Positions 9,012-17,231 of a DNA stretch of 64,000 bases are shown here, in pieces. The notes beneath the pieces were generated by a model. The model made no database searches. It worked only from the letters and a program-made list of their open reading frames with translations, and had not been told where the DNA came from. Location: positions 1,860,001 through 1,924,000 of the forward strand of contig NZ_CP109055.1 of the NCBI RefSeq assembly GCF_035975855.1, in the 5' to 3' direction. Numbering within the stretch: position 1 is the first letter of the stretch; each line of letters starts with the position of its first letter. The translations under genes were made by a program, and so were the position numbers. The DNA comes from Streptomyces sp. NBC_01304 (lineage in GTDB: Bacteria > Actinomycetota > Actinomycetes > Streptomycetales > Streptomycetaceae).

Positions 9012-10015
9012 GGGCGGACCTCCCCCGGCACCGGGACCTCGGGCGGCAGATGGCCTGCGGCGCGGGCCGCCTTCCAGAAGTCGGCGGGAACCTCGGTCGC
9101 GAACTGCTCGGCCCCGTCGACGACTTGAGCGGGCGACCGGACGCCGATCAGCACGCTGGCGACGGAAGGGTGCCCGAAGGGGAACGCCAGGGCGGCCGCG
9201 CGCAGGGTCGTGCCGTGCCGCTCGGCGAGGGCCGCCAGGGAACGGGCCCGGTCGAGGAGTTCGTCGGGTGCCTCTTGGTAGTTGAAGCGCGCGCCGGGTT
9301 TCGGGTCGGCGAGCAGTCCGGAGTTGTAGACCCCGCCGATGACGATCGACGTGCCGCGTTCCTCGGCGGCGGGCAGCAGTTCGGCAAGCGCCTCGTGGTC
9401 GATGAGGGTGTAGCGGCCGGCGCACAGCACGGCGTCGATGTCGGTGTCGCGGACGAAGCGGGTGAGCATCTCGGCCTGGTTCATGCCCGCGCCGATCGCC
9501 CCCACCATGCCCTCCGCACGCAGCTGTTCCAGGGCCGGGTAGCCGTCGCGGAAGGCCTCCTCGCCGTGGTTGTCGGGGTCGTGGAGGTAGACGACGTCGA
9601 CGCGGTCCAGGCCCAGGCGTTCCAGGCTGGACTCGATGGTGCGGCGGACGCCGTCGGCGCTGAAGTCCCAGATCCGACGGTGCGCGTTCGGCACGGCGAA
9701 GCCGCCGTCACGGAGGTCGTCGCCGGTGGGTTCGGCGACCGGTTCGAGGCGGCGGCCGACCTTGGTGGAGATCGTGTACGTCGACCGGTCCCGGCCGCGC
9801 AACACCTCGCCCAGTCTGCGCTCGGACAGGCCGAGCCCGTAGTGCGGTGCCGTGTCGAAGTAGCGGATGCCCGCGTCCCAGGCGGCCTCGACGGAGGCGG
9901 CGGCGTCGGCGTCCGTGACCGGGGCGAAGAGGTTACCGATGCCCGCGCCGCCGTACGACAGCTCGCTGACCTCGACGTCGGTGCGGCCGAGGCGGCGGGA
10001 ACGTATGCCCGTCAT
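9008..10015 (-). CDS. Aldo/keto reductase, probable L-fucose dehydrogenase
   Basis: A 335-residue aldo/keto reductase with the full catalytic tetrad: Asp54 and Tyr59 (YFDTAPHYG), Lys85 (TISTKVG) and His145 (YLHDPDN). The C-terminal GVRSPAQVVD is a cofactor-binding segment of the fold. The Pseudomonas-type L-fucose dehydrogenase (also called D-threo-aldose dehydrogenase) belongs to this family and oxidises L-fucose to the lactone with NAD(P). Operon context, between an SDR and a mutarotase in a fuconate dehydratase operon, supports that role. The start ATG 10015 overlaps the upstream SDR stop (ATGA 10012-10015). No substrate-specific residue can be judged by eye. Confidence 0.87.
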   Translation of the reverse strand: MTGIRSRRLGRTDVEVSELSYGGAGIGNLFAPVTDADAAASVEAAWDAGIRYFDTAPHYGLGLSERRLGEVLRGRDRSTYTISTKVGRRLEPVAEPTGDDLRDGGFAVPNAHRRIWDFSADGVRRTIESSLERLGLDRVDVVYLHDPDNHGEEAFRDGYPALEQLRAEGMVGAIGAGMNQAEMLTRFVRDTDIDAVLCAGRYTLIDHEALAELLPAAEERGTSIVIGGVYNSGLLADPKPGARFNYQEAPDELLDRARSLAALAERHGTTLRAAALAFPFGHPSVASVLIGVRSPAQVVDGAEQFATEVPADFWKAARAAGHLPPEVPVPGEVRP

Positions 10016-10779
10016 GAGGGCATCACCGGGCGCAGGCGCAGGCCCTGCATGCCGCCGTCGACGGCGAGTGCGGTGCCGGTGGTGGCGCCCGCCAGCGGGC
10101 TTGCCAAGTAGCAGATGGCGGCGGCGACTTCGCCGGCCGCGACGAGACGGCCGGTGGGCTGGCGGGCCTCCAGGGCGGCGCGTTCGGCGGCCGGGTCGTC
10201 GGCGGCGTCCAGGAGGCGGCCCACCCAGGGGGTGTCGACGGTGCCGGGGTTCACGCAGTTGACCCGGATGCCTTCGCGGACGTGGTCGGCGGCCATGGCC
10301 AGGGTCAGCGAGAGGACAGCGCCCTTGCTGGCGCTGTACAGGGCGCGCTGCGGGAGGCCCGCGGTGGCGGCTATGGAGCAGGTGTTGACGATCGCTGCCC
10401 GCTGCGAGCCGCGCAGATGCGGGAGAGCGGCGCGGGCCGTGCGGACCATCCCGAGCACGTTCACGTCCAGGACGCGCGTCCACTGCGCGTCGTCGTTGTC
10501 CTCGACGGTGCCCTGCGCGCCGATGCCCGCATTGTTGACCAGGATGTCGAGGCCGCCCATCTCCGCCGCCGCGGCCTCGACGGCCGCGCGTACGGACGCG
10601 TCGTCGGTGACGTCGGCCCGCCGGGCGAGCAGCGGCTTGGTCACCGTGGACGGATCCAGGTCCAGGACGGTGACCTGGGCGCCGCGTGCGGCGAGGAGGT
10701 CGGCGGTGGCCCGGCCGATGCCGGACGCTCCCCCCGTGACCAGCGCCTTGAGTCCTTCGAAGTCCGACAGCTCCGTCAT
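10012..10779 (-). CDS. SDR dehydrogenase, probable 2-keto-3-deoxy-L-fuconate dehydrogenase
   Basis: A 255-residue classical short-chain dehydrogenase. It has the TGGASGIG cofactor motif (15-22), NNAG (82-85), catalytic Ser135, Tyr148 and Lys152 (YSASK), and the C-terminal VDGGMQGLR. Asp at the end of beta-2 (VLDLD) suggests NAD preference. In the non-phosphorylative fucose route the enzyme after fuconate dehydratase oxidises 2-keto-3-deoxy-L-fuconate to the 2,4-diketo acid. The gene immediately follows the dehydratase with an ATGA overlap (10776-10779), consistent with that step. Confidence 0.87.
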   Translation of the reverse strand: MTELSDFEGLKALVTGGASGIGRATADLLAARGAQVTVLDLDPSTVTKPLLARRADVTDDASVRAAVEAAAAEMGGLDILVNNAGIGAQGTVEDNDDAQWTRVLDVNVLGMVRTARAALPHLRGSQRAAIVNTCSIAATAGLPQRALYSASKGAVLSLTLAMAADHVREGIRVNCVNPGTVDTPWVGRLLDAADDPAAERAALEARQPTGRLVAAGEVAAAICYLASPLAGATTGTALAVDGGMQGLRLRPVMPS

Positions 10780-12134
10780 GCGGCCGCTCCCTTCTGACGT
10801 GCCTGGCGTGCCTGGCCCGCGCTCTCGGCGGCCCAGTAGCCGCCGCCCGGATAGGTGTAGCGCGCCATCGACTCGGGGCGCATGGTGGCCGAGAACCCCG
10901 GTGCGGTGGGCGTGCTGTAGTGACCGTCCACCACGAGGACCGGGTCCAGGAAGTGGTCGTGCAGATGGTCGACGTACTCGATCACGCGGTGCTCGGTCGT
11001 CCCGGACAGTGCCGCGTAGTCGAACATCGAGAGGTGCTGGACGAGTTCGCACAGGCCGACGCCGCCCGCGTGCGGGCACACCGGCACCTGGAAGTGGGCG
11101 GCGAGCAGCAGGATCGCGAGGTTCTCGTTGACGCCGCCGACGCGTGCCGCGTCGATCTGCAGGACGTCGATCGCGCCGACCTGCAGGAGCTGCTTGAAGA
11201 CGATGCGGTTCTGGACGTGCTCGCCGGTGGCGACCTGCACGGGGGCCACGGCCTTGCGGATCGCGGCGTGGCCGAGGATGTCGTCGGGGCTGGTGGGTTC
11301 CTCGATCCAGTGCGGGTCGTACGCGGCCAGGGCGCGGGTCCACTCGATGGCCTCGTCGACGTTCCAGCGCTGGTTGGCGTCGACGGCGATGCGGATGTCC
11401 GGGCCGACGGCGGCGCGGGCCGCCTTCATGCGGCGTACGTCGTCGTCGAGGTCGGCGCCGACCTTCAGCTTGATCTGGGTGAAGCCGTCGGCGACGGCTT
11501 GGCGGGCGAGGCGGGTGAGCTTCTCGTCGCTGTAGCCGAGCCAGCCGGGCGAGGTGGTGTACGCCGGGTAGCCGCGGACCCGCAGCTTCGCGATCCGCTC
11601 GGCCGCGCCGCGTCTGCCCTCGCGCAGCAGGGCGAGGGCGTCCTCGGGGGTGAGGGCGTCGGCGATGTAGCGGAAGTCGACCTGGGAGACGAGCCACTCC
11701 GGTTCGGCGTCGGCGAGCAGCCGCCACAGGGGCTTGTGGGCGCGCTTGGCCGCCAGGTCCCACACGGCGTTGACGACGGCGCCGATCGCCATGTGCATCA
11801 CGCCCTTCTCGGGGCCCAGCCAGCGCAGTTGGCTGTCGCCGATCAGGTCCCGGTTGAGCGAGCCCGGGTCGGCGCACAGCGCGTCGACGGGGCGGCCGAG
11901 CACATGCGCCCTGAGCGCGTCGATGGCGGCGACCTGGACGTCGTTGCCGCGCCCGATGGTGAAGGTGAAGCCGTGCCCCTCGTGGCCGTCGTCCGCGTCG
12001 GTGCGCAGCACCACGTAAGCGGCCGAGTAGTCGGGATCGGGGTTCATGGCATCGGAGCCGTCGAGTTCGCGGGAGGTCGGGAAGCGGATGTCGTACGTGT
12101 CGACTGCCGTGATGCACGCGGGAGTTGAGGTCAC
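10776..12134 (-). CDS. L-fuconate dehydratase (enolase superfamily)
   Basis: A 452-residue enolase-superfamily enzyme that dehydrates L-fuconate to 2-keto-3-deoxy-L-fuconate. Motifs match the fuconate dehydratase subgroup: the KxK acid/base pair in QIKLKVG (about 222-224), metal ligands in [18 protein letters not shown] and TGEHVQNR, the histidine in [15 protein letters not shown], and [14 protein letters not shown]. From memory, these last segments closely resemble the characterised Xanthomonas FucD. I chose GTG 12134 because GAAAGAG lies 5 nt upstream. The in-frame extension to 12227 is low-complexity sequence from an 18-bp tandem repeat and is unlikely to be translated. The stop overlaps the SDR start (ATGA). 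Confidence 0.94.
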   Translation of the reverse strand: MTSTPACITAVDTYDIRFPTSRELDGSDAMNPDPDYSAAYVVLRTDADDGHEGHGFTFTIGRGNDVQVAAIDALRAHVLGRPVDALCADPGSLNRDLIGDSQLRWLGPEKGVMHMAIGAVVNAVWDLAAKRAHKPLWRLLADAEPEWLVSQVDFRYIADALTPEDALALLREGRRGAAERIAKLRVRGYPAYTTSPGWLGYSDEKLTRLARQAVADGFTQIKLKVGADLDDDVRRMKAARAAVGPDIRIAVDANQRWNVDEAIEWTRALAAYDPHWIEEPTSPDDILGHAAIRKAVAPVQVATGEHVQNRIVFKQLLQVGAIDVLQIDAARVGGVNENLAILLLAAHFQVPVCPHAGGVGLCELVQHLSMFDYAALSGTTEHRVIEYVDHLHDHFLDPVLVVDGHYSTPTAPGFSATMRPESMARYTYPGGGYWAAESAGQARQARQKGAAA

Positions 12135-12159
12135 GGGGGCTCTTTCGGGAGGGTGCACG

Positions 12160-12231
12160 GTCCTGGTGGGCGCGTCGGTCCCGGTGGCCACGTCAGTCCT
12201 GGTGGCCACGTCGGTCCCGGTGGCCACGTCA
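12160..12231. repeat. 18-bp tandem repeat, four copies
   Basis: Four imperfect copies (12160-12177, 12178-12195, 12196-12213, 12214-12231) of a GTCCYGGTGGCCACGTCR unit. The last copy contains the permease stop codon (12229-12231), so the array fills the gap between the permease and the fuconate dehydratase. Confidence 0.85.
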
Positions 12232-13287
12232 GTCCTGTGCGCGGCCGGTGGTGACGCGGGCGATCATCAGGGCGACGAGGATGATCCCGCCGTAGATCGC
12301 CTGGATCCAGAAGGACGGCACCTGGGCGAGGGTGAGCAGGTTCTGTACGACGCCGAGCAGGAGCACTCCGGTGAGGGCGCCGAACATGGTGCCCTTGCCG
12401 CCGTCCAGGCTGATGCCGCCGATGACGGCCGCCGCGAACACCGTGAAGATCATGTTCTGGCCCTGGTTGGCGTTGATGGCGCCGACGTAGCCGGTCTGCA
12501 TCAGGCCGCCCACCGCGGCGAGCACTCCGGCGACGACGAAGACGCCGAGCATGACGCGCTCGACCCGGATGCCGGCGGCGCGGGCGGCGTCCGCGTTGCC
12601 GCCGATCGCGTACAGGGCCCGGCCCCAGCGGTGGTACTTGAGGACGAAGCCCGCGACGGCGAAGGACGCGGCGGCCAGCCACACCGACATGGGAATGGTG
12701 AGGAAGGTGGTGGTGGCCAGTGAGTAGAAGGCCTCCGGCATGCCGAACAGGGTCTTGCCCTCGGTGGCGCCGACGAGCAGGCCGCGCAGGATGATCAGCA
12801 TGGCGAGCGTGACGATGAAGGCGTTGAGCTTGAGTTTCACGACGAGGATGCCGTTGAAGGCGCCGATGAGCGCGCCGGTGACGAGGATCGCGAGCAGCGC
12901 CACGGCGACCGGGTATTCGGTGCCGAACCCGGCCTGCGCGGCGGGCAGGACGAGCAGGGCGCCGAGTGCGGGCGCGATGCCGACGACCGACTCCAGGGAC
13001 AGGTCGAACTTGCCGGTGATCAGCACCAGCGACTCGGCGAGCACCACCATGGCGAGGGCGGCCGAGGCGCCGAGGATCGAGATCAGGTTGCGCTCGGTCA
13101 GGAACGAGTCGTTGAGCACGGACCCGAGGATCAGAAGCGCCAACAGAGCTGGCACGAGGGCGAGTTCGCGGGCCCTGCGCAGCAGCACGGAGCGGCCCGC
13201 AGACTTGGCCGGGGTGCCTTTGGCGGGACGTACGGAAAGGTCGGGTGGCCCGGCCGACGCGGCCTTGAGGTCAGCTGTGTCGGTCAC
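12229..13287 (-). CDS. ABC sugar transporter permease (RbsC type), probable L-fucose uptake
   Basis: A 352-residue inner-membrane permease of the CUT2 (ribose-type) family with about nine or ten hydrophobic helices. A hydrophilic N-terminal ~35 residues precedes the first helix. Family segments include [19 protein letters not shown], the [16 protein letters not shown] helix, and the cytoplasmic loop [18 protein letters not shown] that contacts the ATPase. The start is GTG 13287 with GAAGGAG 6 nt upstream. The gene overlaps the upstream ATPase by 17 bp. Substrate L-fucose is inferred from the enzymes in the operon. CUT2 permeases work as homodimers with one double-NBD ATPase. Confidence 0.91.
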   Translation of the reverse strand: MTDTADLKAASAGPPDLSVRPAKGTPAKSAGRSVLLRRARELALVPALLALLILGSVLNDSFLTERNLISILGASAALAMVVLAESLVLITGKFDLSLESVVGIAPALGALLVLPAAQAGFGTEYPVAVALLAILVTGALIGAFNGILVVKLKLNAFIVTLAMLIILRGLLVGATEGKTLFGMPEAFYSLATTTFLTIPMSVWLAAASFAVAGFVLKYHRWGRALYAIGGNADAARAAGIRVERVMLGVFVVAGVLAAVGGLMQTGYVGAINANQGQNMIFTVFAAAVIGGISLDGGKGTMFGALTGVLLLGVVQNLLTLAQVPSFWIQAIYGGIILVALMIARVTTGRAQD

Positions 13288-14821
13288 GGTCTACTCCTTC
13301 GATGGAGGCGATCAGCTCGTGGTCGCGGAAGCCCGCCGGATGTTCGGCGACGATGCGGCCGTGGAAGAGGACGAGGACCCGGTCGCAGCGGCGCAGGTCG
13401 TCCAGCTCGTCGGAGACGACCAGGACGGCGGTGCCGTCGTCGCGGGCGCCGTCCATGCGGGCGAGCAGGGATTCCTTGGACTTCACGTCGACGCCCGCGG
13501 TGGGGTTGATGAGGACGAGCAGCCGCGGGTCGGAGGCCAGGGCGCGGGCCATGACGACCTTCTGGGCGTTGCCGCCGGACAGGTCGGAGACCGGCTGTTC
13601 GGGGCCCTCGGTGTGGATGTCGAGGCGCTCGATGAGGTCGTGGGCGACGCCTCGCCTGCGCCCGGTGCCGACGAAGCCGTAGCGTCCGAGGCGGGAGAGG
13701 ACGCTCATGGTGGCGTTGTCGCCGATGGTCATGCCGGGCACGAGTCCCTGCTCGTGCCGGTCGCGGGGTACGCAGCCGACGCCGGCTTCGAGTGCGGCGC
13801 TCACGTCCCCGAACTTGAGCTTTCTGCCGGCGACTTGGGCGCTTCCGGCAGTCGGGGTGTGCAGTCCGGCGAAGGTCTCGGCGAGCTGGATCTTGCCGCT
13901 GCCGCTGGATCCGGCGAGGCCGACGACCTCGCCGCCGCGGACGGTGAGCGCGATGTCCGCGTACGCCTCGCCGCTGAGGCCCTGCGCGTCGAGGAGCACG
14001 GGTGCGTCGTCGCGTACGTGGTGACGTACCCCCTGTGAACGGTCGACCAGGGACTCCCCCGCCATCGCCTCCACCAGCGCGGCGCGCGGGAGTTCGGCGA
14101 CCGGGGCGGTGGTGATCCAGCGGGCGTCGCGCAGGACGGTGACGGTCTGGCAGACCTCGTACACCTCCTGCAGATGGTGCGAGATGAACAGGAAGGTGAC
14201 GCCCGACTCCTGCAGGGCCCGCATCCGCGTGAAGAGCCGTTCGATCTCGCGGTTGTCGAGCTGGGCGGTGGGCTCGTCGAGGACGATGAAGCGGGCGCCG
14301 AAGCTCAACGCCCGGGCGATCTCCACCATTTGGCGGTCCTCGACGGACAGGTCCGCGGTGCGGGCGCCGCTGTCGACGCGTACGTCCCAGGTGTCGAGGA
14401 CGGCCGCCGCCTCACTCTTGAGCCGGCGCCAGCTGATGAAGCCGCCGCGTCCTGCGGGCTGCCGGTTGATGAAGAGGTTCTCGGCGACCGTCAATTCCGG
14501 TACGACGGTGGGGTGTTGGTAGACGCAGGCCACCTTGGTGCGCCAGGCGTCGCGGTCGGCGAGCGGCGGGGCCGGGTCGCCGTCGAAGCGGACGGTGCCC
14601 GCGTCGGGTGCCTGCAGCCCGGTGAGGATGCGGACGAGGGTGGACTTGCCGGCGCCGTTGCGGCCCACCAGCGCATGCGATTCGCCGGGCAGGACGGTGA
14701 GTTGGCCGTCCTGGAGGGCGGTGGTGGGGCCGTAGCGCTTGACGATGCCGTGGGCTTCGACGAGCGGCTTCAGGAGCGGGGCGGGGGGCCCCACGGAGGG
14801 GGCGGGAGGCGGCGTGATCAT
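13271..14821 (-). CDS. ABC sugar transporter ATP-binding protein (RbsA type, two NBDs)
   Basis: A 516-residue protein with two fused nucleotide-binding domains, the CUT2 arrangement. NBD1 (about 20-250) has Walker A GRNGAGKST, signature-region LSVEDRQMVEIARAL and Walker B FIVLDEPTAQLD. NBD2 (about 265-510) has a degenerate Walker A, GSSGSGKIQ, with Ile where Ser/Thr is normal, then signature LSGGNAQKV and LVLINPTAGVDVKSK. A degenerate second site is common in this family, so it is probably functional. The start ATG 14821 overlaps the binding-protein stop (ATGA 14818-14821). It energises import of the operon's sugar. Confidence 0.91.
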   Translation of the reverse strand: MITPPPAPSVGPPAPLLKPLVEAHGIVKRYGPTTALQDGQLTVLPGESHALVGRNGAGKSTLVRILTGLQAPDAGTVRFDGDPAPPLADRDAWRTKVACVYQHPTVVPELTVAENLFINRQPAGRGGFISWRRLKSEAAAVLDTWDVRVDSGARTADLSVEDRQMVEIARALSFGARFIVLDEPTAQLDNREIERLFTRMRALQESGVTFLFISHHLQEVYEVCQTVTVLRDARWITTAPVAELPRAALVEAMAGESLVDRSQGVRHHVRDDAPVLLDAQGLSGEAYADIALTVRGGEVVGLAGSSGSGKIQLAETFAGLHTPTAGSAQVAGRKLKFGDVSAALEAGVGCVPRDRHEQGLVPGMTIGDNATMSVLSRLGRYGFVGTGRRRGVAHDLIERLDIHTEGPEQPVSDLSGGNAQKVVMARALASDPRLLVLINPTAGVDVKSKESLLARMDGARDDGTAVLVVSDELDDLRRCDRVLVLFHGRIVAEHPAGFRDHELIASIEGVDRDRHS

Positions 14822-15876
14822 TTGACGGTGTTGCCCCACAGCTCGGGGTCGTCGACGTTGTCCTTCGTGACGAGCGGCGCCGGCAGCTGGTCCTCGAGGA
14901 TGCCGCTGGGGAGCTTCACGATGGTCGACTTGTGGTCGGTCGGGCCGGGCTTGAAGGTCTTCCCGGCCATGGCCGCCTTGATGTAGTACATGCCGTACTT
15001 GGCGTACGAGTCCGCCGGTTGGGAGACCGTGGCGTCGATCTGGCCCTTGCGGATGGCGTCGAACTCCTGCGGGATGCCGTCGTTGGAGACGATCGCGATG
15101 TGGCCCTTCTCGCCGGCCTTCTTCAGCATCCCCTTCGACTTGAGGGTCTGCAGCGTCGGCGCGAGGTACACGCCGCCCGCCTGCATGTAGATCCCCTTGA
15201 TGTCGGGGTTGGCGTTGAGGAGGGTGTCCAGCTTGGCGGCCGCGGTGTCGGACTCCCACTTGGCGGGGATCTCCAGGACCTTCAGCTTCGGGAACTTCTC
15301 CTTCACACAGGTCCGGAAGGCCTCGGACCGCTCCCGGCCGTTGACCGACGCCAGGTCGCCCATGATCTGCACGACCTTGCCGGACTTGACCTGACCGCCG
15401 AGGAATTCGCAGGCCTTGATGCCGTACGCCTCGTTGTCGGCGCGGACCACCATGGCGACCTTGCCCTTCTCGGGGGCCACGTCCACGGCGACGACGGGGA
15501 CGCCCTTGCGTTCGGCCTGGTCCAGGCCCGCGGAGATGGCCGCGCTGTCGAGGGGGGCCACGACGAGGCCGCGTACGCCCTGGTTGAGCTGGTTGTTGAT
15601 GTCCGTGATCTGCTGCGCGGAGTCGCTGTTGGAGTTCACCGTCTTCAGCGCGTCTACGTCCTCGGACTTGGCCATCTTCGGCACGTAGTCGTTGTACGAC
15701 TGCCAGAACGGCGAGGTCAGCAGGGGGACGATCACGCCGACCTTGCCGCCGTCGCCGCCGCCTTCGCCGCCGGAGTCGACGGTGTCCTTGGTACTGCCGC
15801 ATGCCGCGAGCAGGAGGGTGGCGCAGGCGGCTGCCGCCGCGGTGCGCAGGGCTGTGCGCACGGTTGTGCCGGCCAT
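14818..15876 (-). CDS. Sugar ABC transporter substrate-binding lipoprotein (periplasmic-binding-protein type 1)
   Basis: A 352-residue binding protein. I place the start at ATG 15876 because GAGGAG lies 7 nt upstream. The N-terminus has a lipoprotein signal ending in LLLAAC. The mature part has the type-1 fold of ribose/galactose-binding proteins: VIVPLLTSPFWQSYND, VVAPLDSAAISAGLDQA, VVAVDVAPEKGKVAMVVRADN, GIYMQAGGVYLAP and VSNDGIPQEF. It is the first gene of the fucose operon, with a promoter and partial operator upstream. L-fucose is the inferred ligand; the diverging FadR-type regulator probably controls it. Confidence 0.91.
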   Translation of the reverse strand: MAGTTVRTALRTAAAAACATLLLAACGSTKDTVDSGGEGGGDGGKVGVIVPLLTSPFWQSYNDYVPKMAKSEDVDALKTVNSNSDSAQQITDINNQLNQGVRGLVVAPLDSAAISAGLDQAERKGVPVVAVDVAPEKGKVAMVVRADNEAYGIKACEFLGGQVKSGKVVQIMGDLASVNGRERSEAFRTCVKEKFPKLKVLEIPAKWESDTAAAKLDTLLNANPDIKGIYMQAGGVYLAPTLQTLKSKGMLKKAGEKGHIAIVSNDGIPQEFDAIRKGQIDATVSQPADSYAKYGMYYIKAAMAGKTFKPGPTDHKSTIVKLPSGILEDQLPAPLVTKDNVDDPELWGNTVK

Positions 15877-15931
15877 GTGACGGCTCCTCATGGATGACTG
15901 CGTGGATGACTGCCAAACGGGGTCGCAGCGA

Positions 15932-15960
15932 ATATTCATCAGACCACTTGCGCTTCACAA
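15932..15960 (-). promoter_or_regulatory. Candidate promoter of the fucose operon with a GACCACT half-site
   Basis: On the minus strand, TTGTGA (-35, 15955-15960) and GAATAT (-10, 15932-15937) are separated by 17 bp, about 50 nt before the binding-protein start. A GACCACT half-site identical to the arm of the nearby palindrome lies at 15942-15948, between the two boxes, where a bound repressor would block polymerase. The -10 match is weak, so this is a proposal. Confidence 0.4.
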
Positions 15961-15997
15961 CCCTCCTGCAGGCAATATTTCGCGGCGAGTTGGCCAT

Positions 15998-16012
15998 AGT
16001 GGTCCGACCACT
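15998..16012. promoter_or_regulatory. Palindromic operator for the FadR-type regulator
   Basis: AGTGGTC at 15998-16004 and GACCACT at 16006-16012 form a perfect 7-bp inverted repeat around a single central base. The core TGGTCCGACCA resembles the TGGTNNGACCA-like consensus of FadR-subfamily GntR operators. It overlaps the expected -35 region of the regulator gene, whose candidate -10 is TAGACT at 16021-16026, so autoregulation is likely. Confidence 0.65.
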
Positions 16013-16060
16013 TGGCTGGTTAGACTGCGACGCACTCGGCTTGGGGATGGGGTGGGCGGC

Positions 16061-16759
16061 TTGGAACAGGTGGCTGCACAGAAGGGCACGGTGACGCAGC
16101 GCGCCATCGAGCAGATCAAGGCGATGATCGGCGAGGGGCGGCTCGAGCCGGGGCAGCGGCTGCCGACGGAGCGGGACCTGTCGGCGCAGCTGGGGATCTC
16201 ACGGAGTTCGATGCGGGAGGCGGTGCGGGCGCTGACCGTGCTGGGGGTGCTGGAGGCCCGGCACGGGTCGGGGATCTATGTGACGCAGCTGCAGGCCGGG
16301 GATCTCCTGGAGACCTTCGGGGTCGTGGCCGATCTGTCCCGGGGACAGCAGCTCGTCGAACTCCTCGAAGTACGGCGGGTGTTGGAGTCGACCGCGACGG
16401 GCCTGGCGGCGGCGCGGATCACCGCGGAGCAGCTGGCCGTGGTGTCGGAGCATCTCGCTGCGATGGAGGCGACCGAGGATCCGGAGGAGATCCTCGCGCA
16501 CGACCTCGCCTTCCATCGGGCGATCGTGGCTGCCGCCGGGAACGAGTCGATGGCGGCGATTCTGGACGGGCTGTCCTCGCGGACCTTTCGGGCCCGGGTG
16601 TGGCGGGGGTACCAGGAGGAGGGGGCTTTCGAGCGCACCCGGCGGGAGCATGCGCGGATTCACGAGGCGCTGGTGGCCCGGGATCCCGAGGCGGCGCGAG
16701 TCGCGGCGGCGGCGCATGTGGGGGAGGTCGAGGCTTGGTTGCGGGGGCAGTTGGGCTGA
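16061..16759 (+). CDS. FadR-type GntR family regulator, probable fucose operon repressor
   Basis: A 232-residue protein with an N-terminal winged helix-turn-helix (about 5-75: GRLEPGQRLPTERDLSAQLG, SRSSMREAVRALTVLG, ARHGSGIYV) and a C-terminal all-helical FCD ligand domain. Potential metal-binding residues Asp/His appear in ILAHDLAFHRAI, EHARIHEAL and AAAHVGEVEAWL. I use TTG 16061, which follows a GGGGTGGG stretch; GTG 16070 is an alternative. The gene diverges from the fucose operon, with the palindrome at 15998-16012 between them. It likely represses the operon until fucose or a pathway intermediate binds, although ligand and sign of control are inferred. Confidence 0.88.
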   Translation: MEQVAAQKGTVTQRAIEQIKAMIGEGRLEPGQRLPTERDLSAQLGISRSSMREAVRALTVLGVLEARHGSGIYVTQLQAGDLLETFGVVADLSRGQQLVELLEVRRVLESTATGLAAARITAEQLAVVSEHLAAMEATEDPEEILAHDLAFHRAIVAAAGNESMAAILDGLSSRTFRARVWRGYQEEGAFERTRREHARIHEALVARDPEAARVAAAAHVGEVEAWLRGQLG

Positions 16760-16851
16760 GGGTGCTCTTCCCCCACCCCGCCCCTTCCCGAAAGTCCTGC
16801 GGACAGCCTGGGGCTTCGCCCCTGGCCCCCGGATCGGCCTTCGGCCTCTGT

Positions 16852-16917
16852 CCTCAAACGCCGGACGGGCTGAAAACGCCGGACGGGCTGATCTGTCAGC
16901 CCGTCCGGCGTTTGAGG
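16852..16917. repeat. Intergenic inverted-repeat element (copy 1), bidirectional terminator
   Basis: The motif AAACGCCGGACGGGCTGA occurs twice in direct orientation (16856-16873 and 16874-16891), then once inverted (16896-16913) after a 4-nt loop, giving an 18-bp perfect stem. It lies between the convergent regulator and fucosidase genes. Related copies are at 42925-42972 and 48140-48160. Confidence 0.85.
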
Positions 16918-16934
16918 AGTGGGGGAATCAGTCC

Positions 16935-17231
16935 TTACACCCGCGACCGATACAGCCCGAACTCCGAAATCCGCCCCGCCCGCCGCGAAGCGGCAATCCG
17001 TAGCCGCCACGCACGCGCAGCCACCGGCGCAGGCAGCAACAGGATCCGGCTCGCCCCCACCACCCCGGCACGGGCCACCACCTCCCAAGCCCCGGACGCA
17101 GTCCGCGCCTCGATCATGACGCCCTCCACCTGCTCCCCACGCCGAACGTCCTCGGCAAGCCGCACCCGGTCCACCTCGACCACCCGGCCGAGGTCGACTT
17201 CCAGCGTCCCCCGGCCAGGGCCCGGCGCCGC
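16935..17231 (-). pseudogene. Detached C-terminal domain of the alpha-L-fucosidase (after an in-frame TGA)
   Basis: Reading past the fucosidase TGA in the same frame gives 98 more codons to a TAA at 16935-16937: AAPGPGRGTLEVDLGRVVEV, then RVRLAEDVRRGEQVEG, then WRLRIAASRRAGRISEFGLY. This is a typical C-terminal F5/8-type-C (discoidin-like) domain of bacterial GH29 enzymes. The upstream codons end GDPDTA just before the stop, where homologous domains normally have Trp (DGDPDT-x-W), so TGG to TGA is the simplest explanation. It is either a real nonsense mutation or a sequencing error. A short internal GTG at 17183 is unlikely to be a true start. Confidence 0.75.

Noticed and set aside
12135..12227. 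N-terminal extension of the fuconate dehydratase
   Set aside because: It would translate the 18-bp tandem repeat into TGTDVAT-type low-complexity sequence; the GTG at 12134 has a ribosome-binding site and matches family length.
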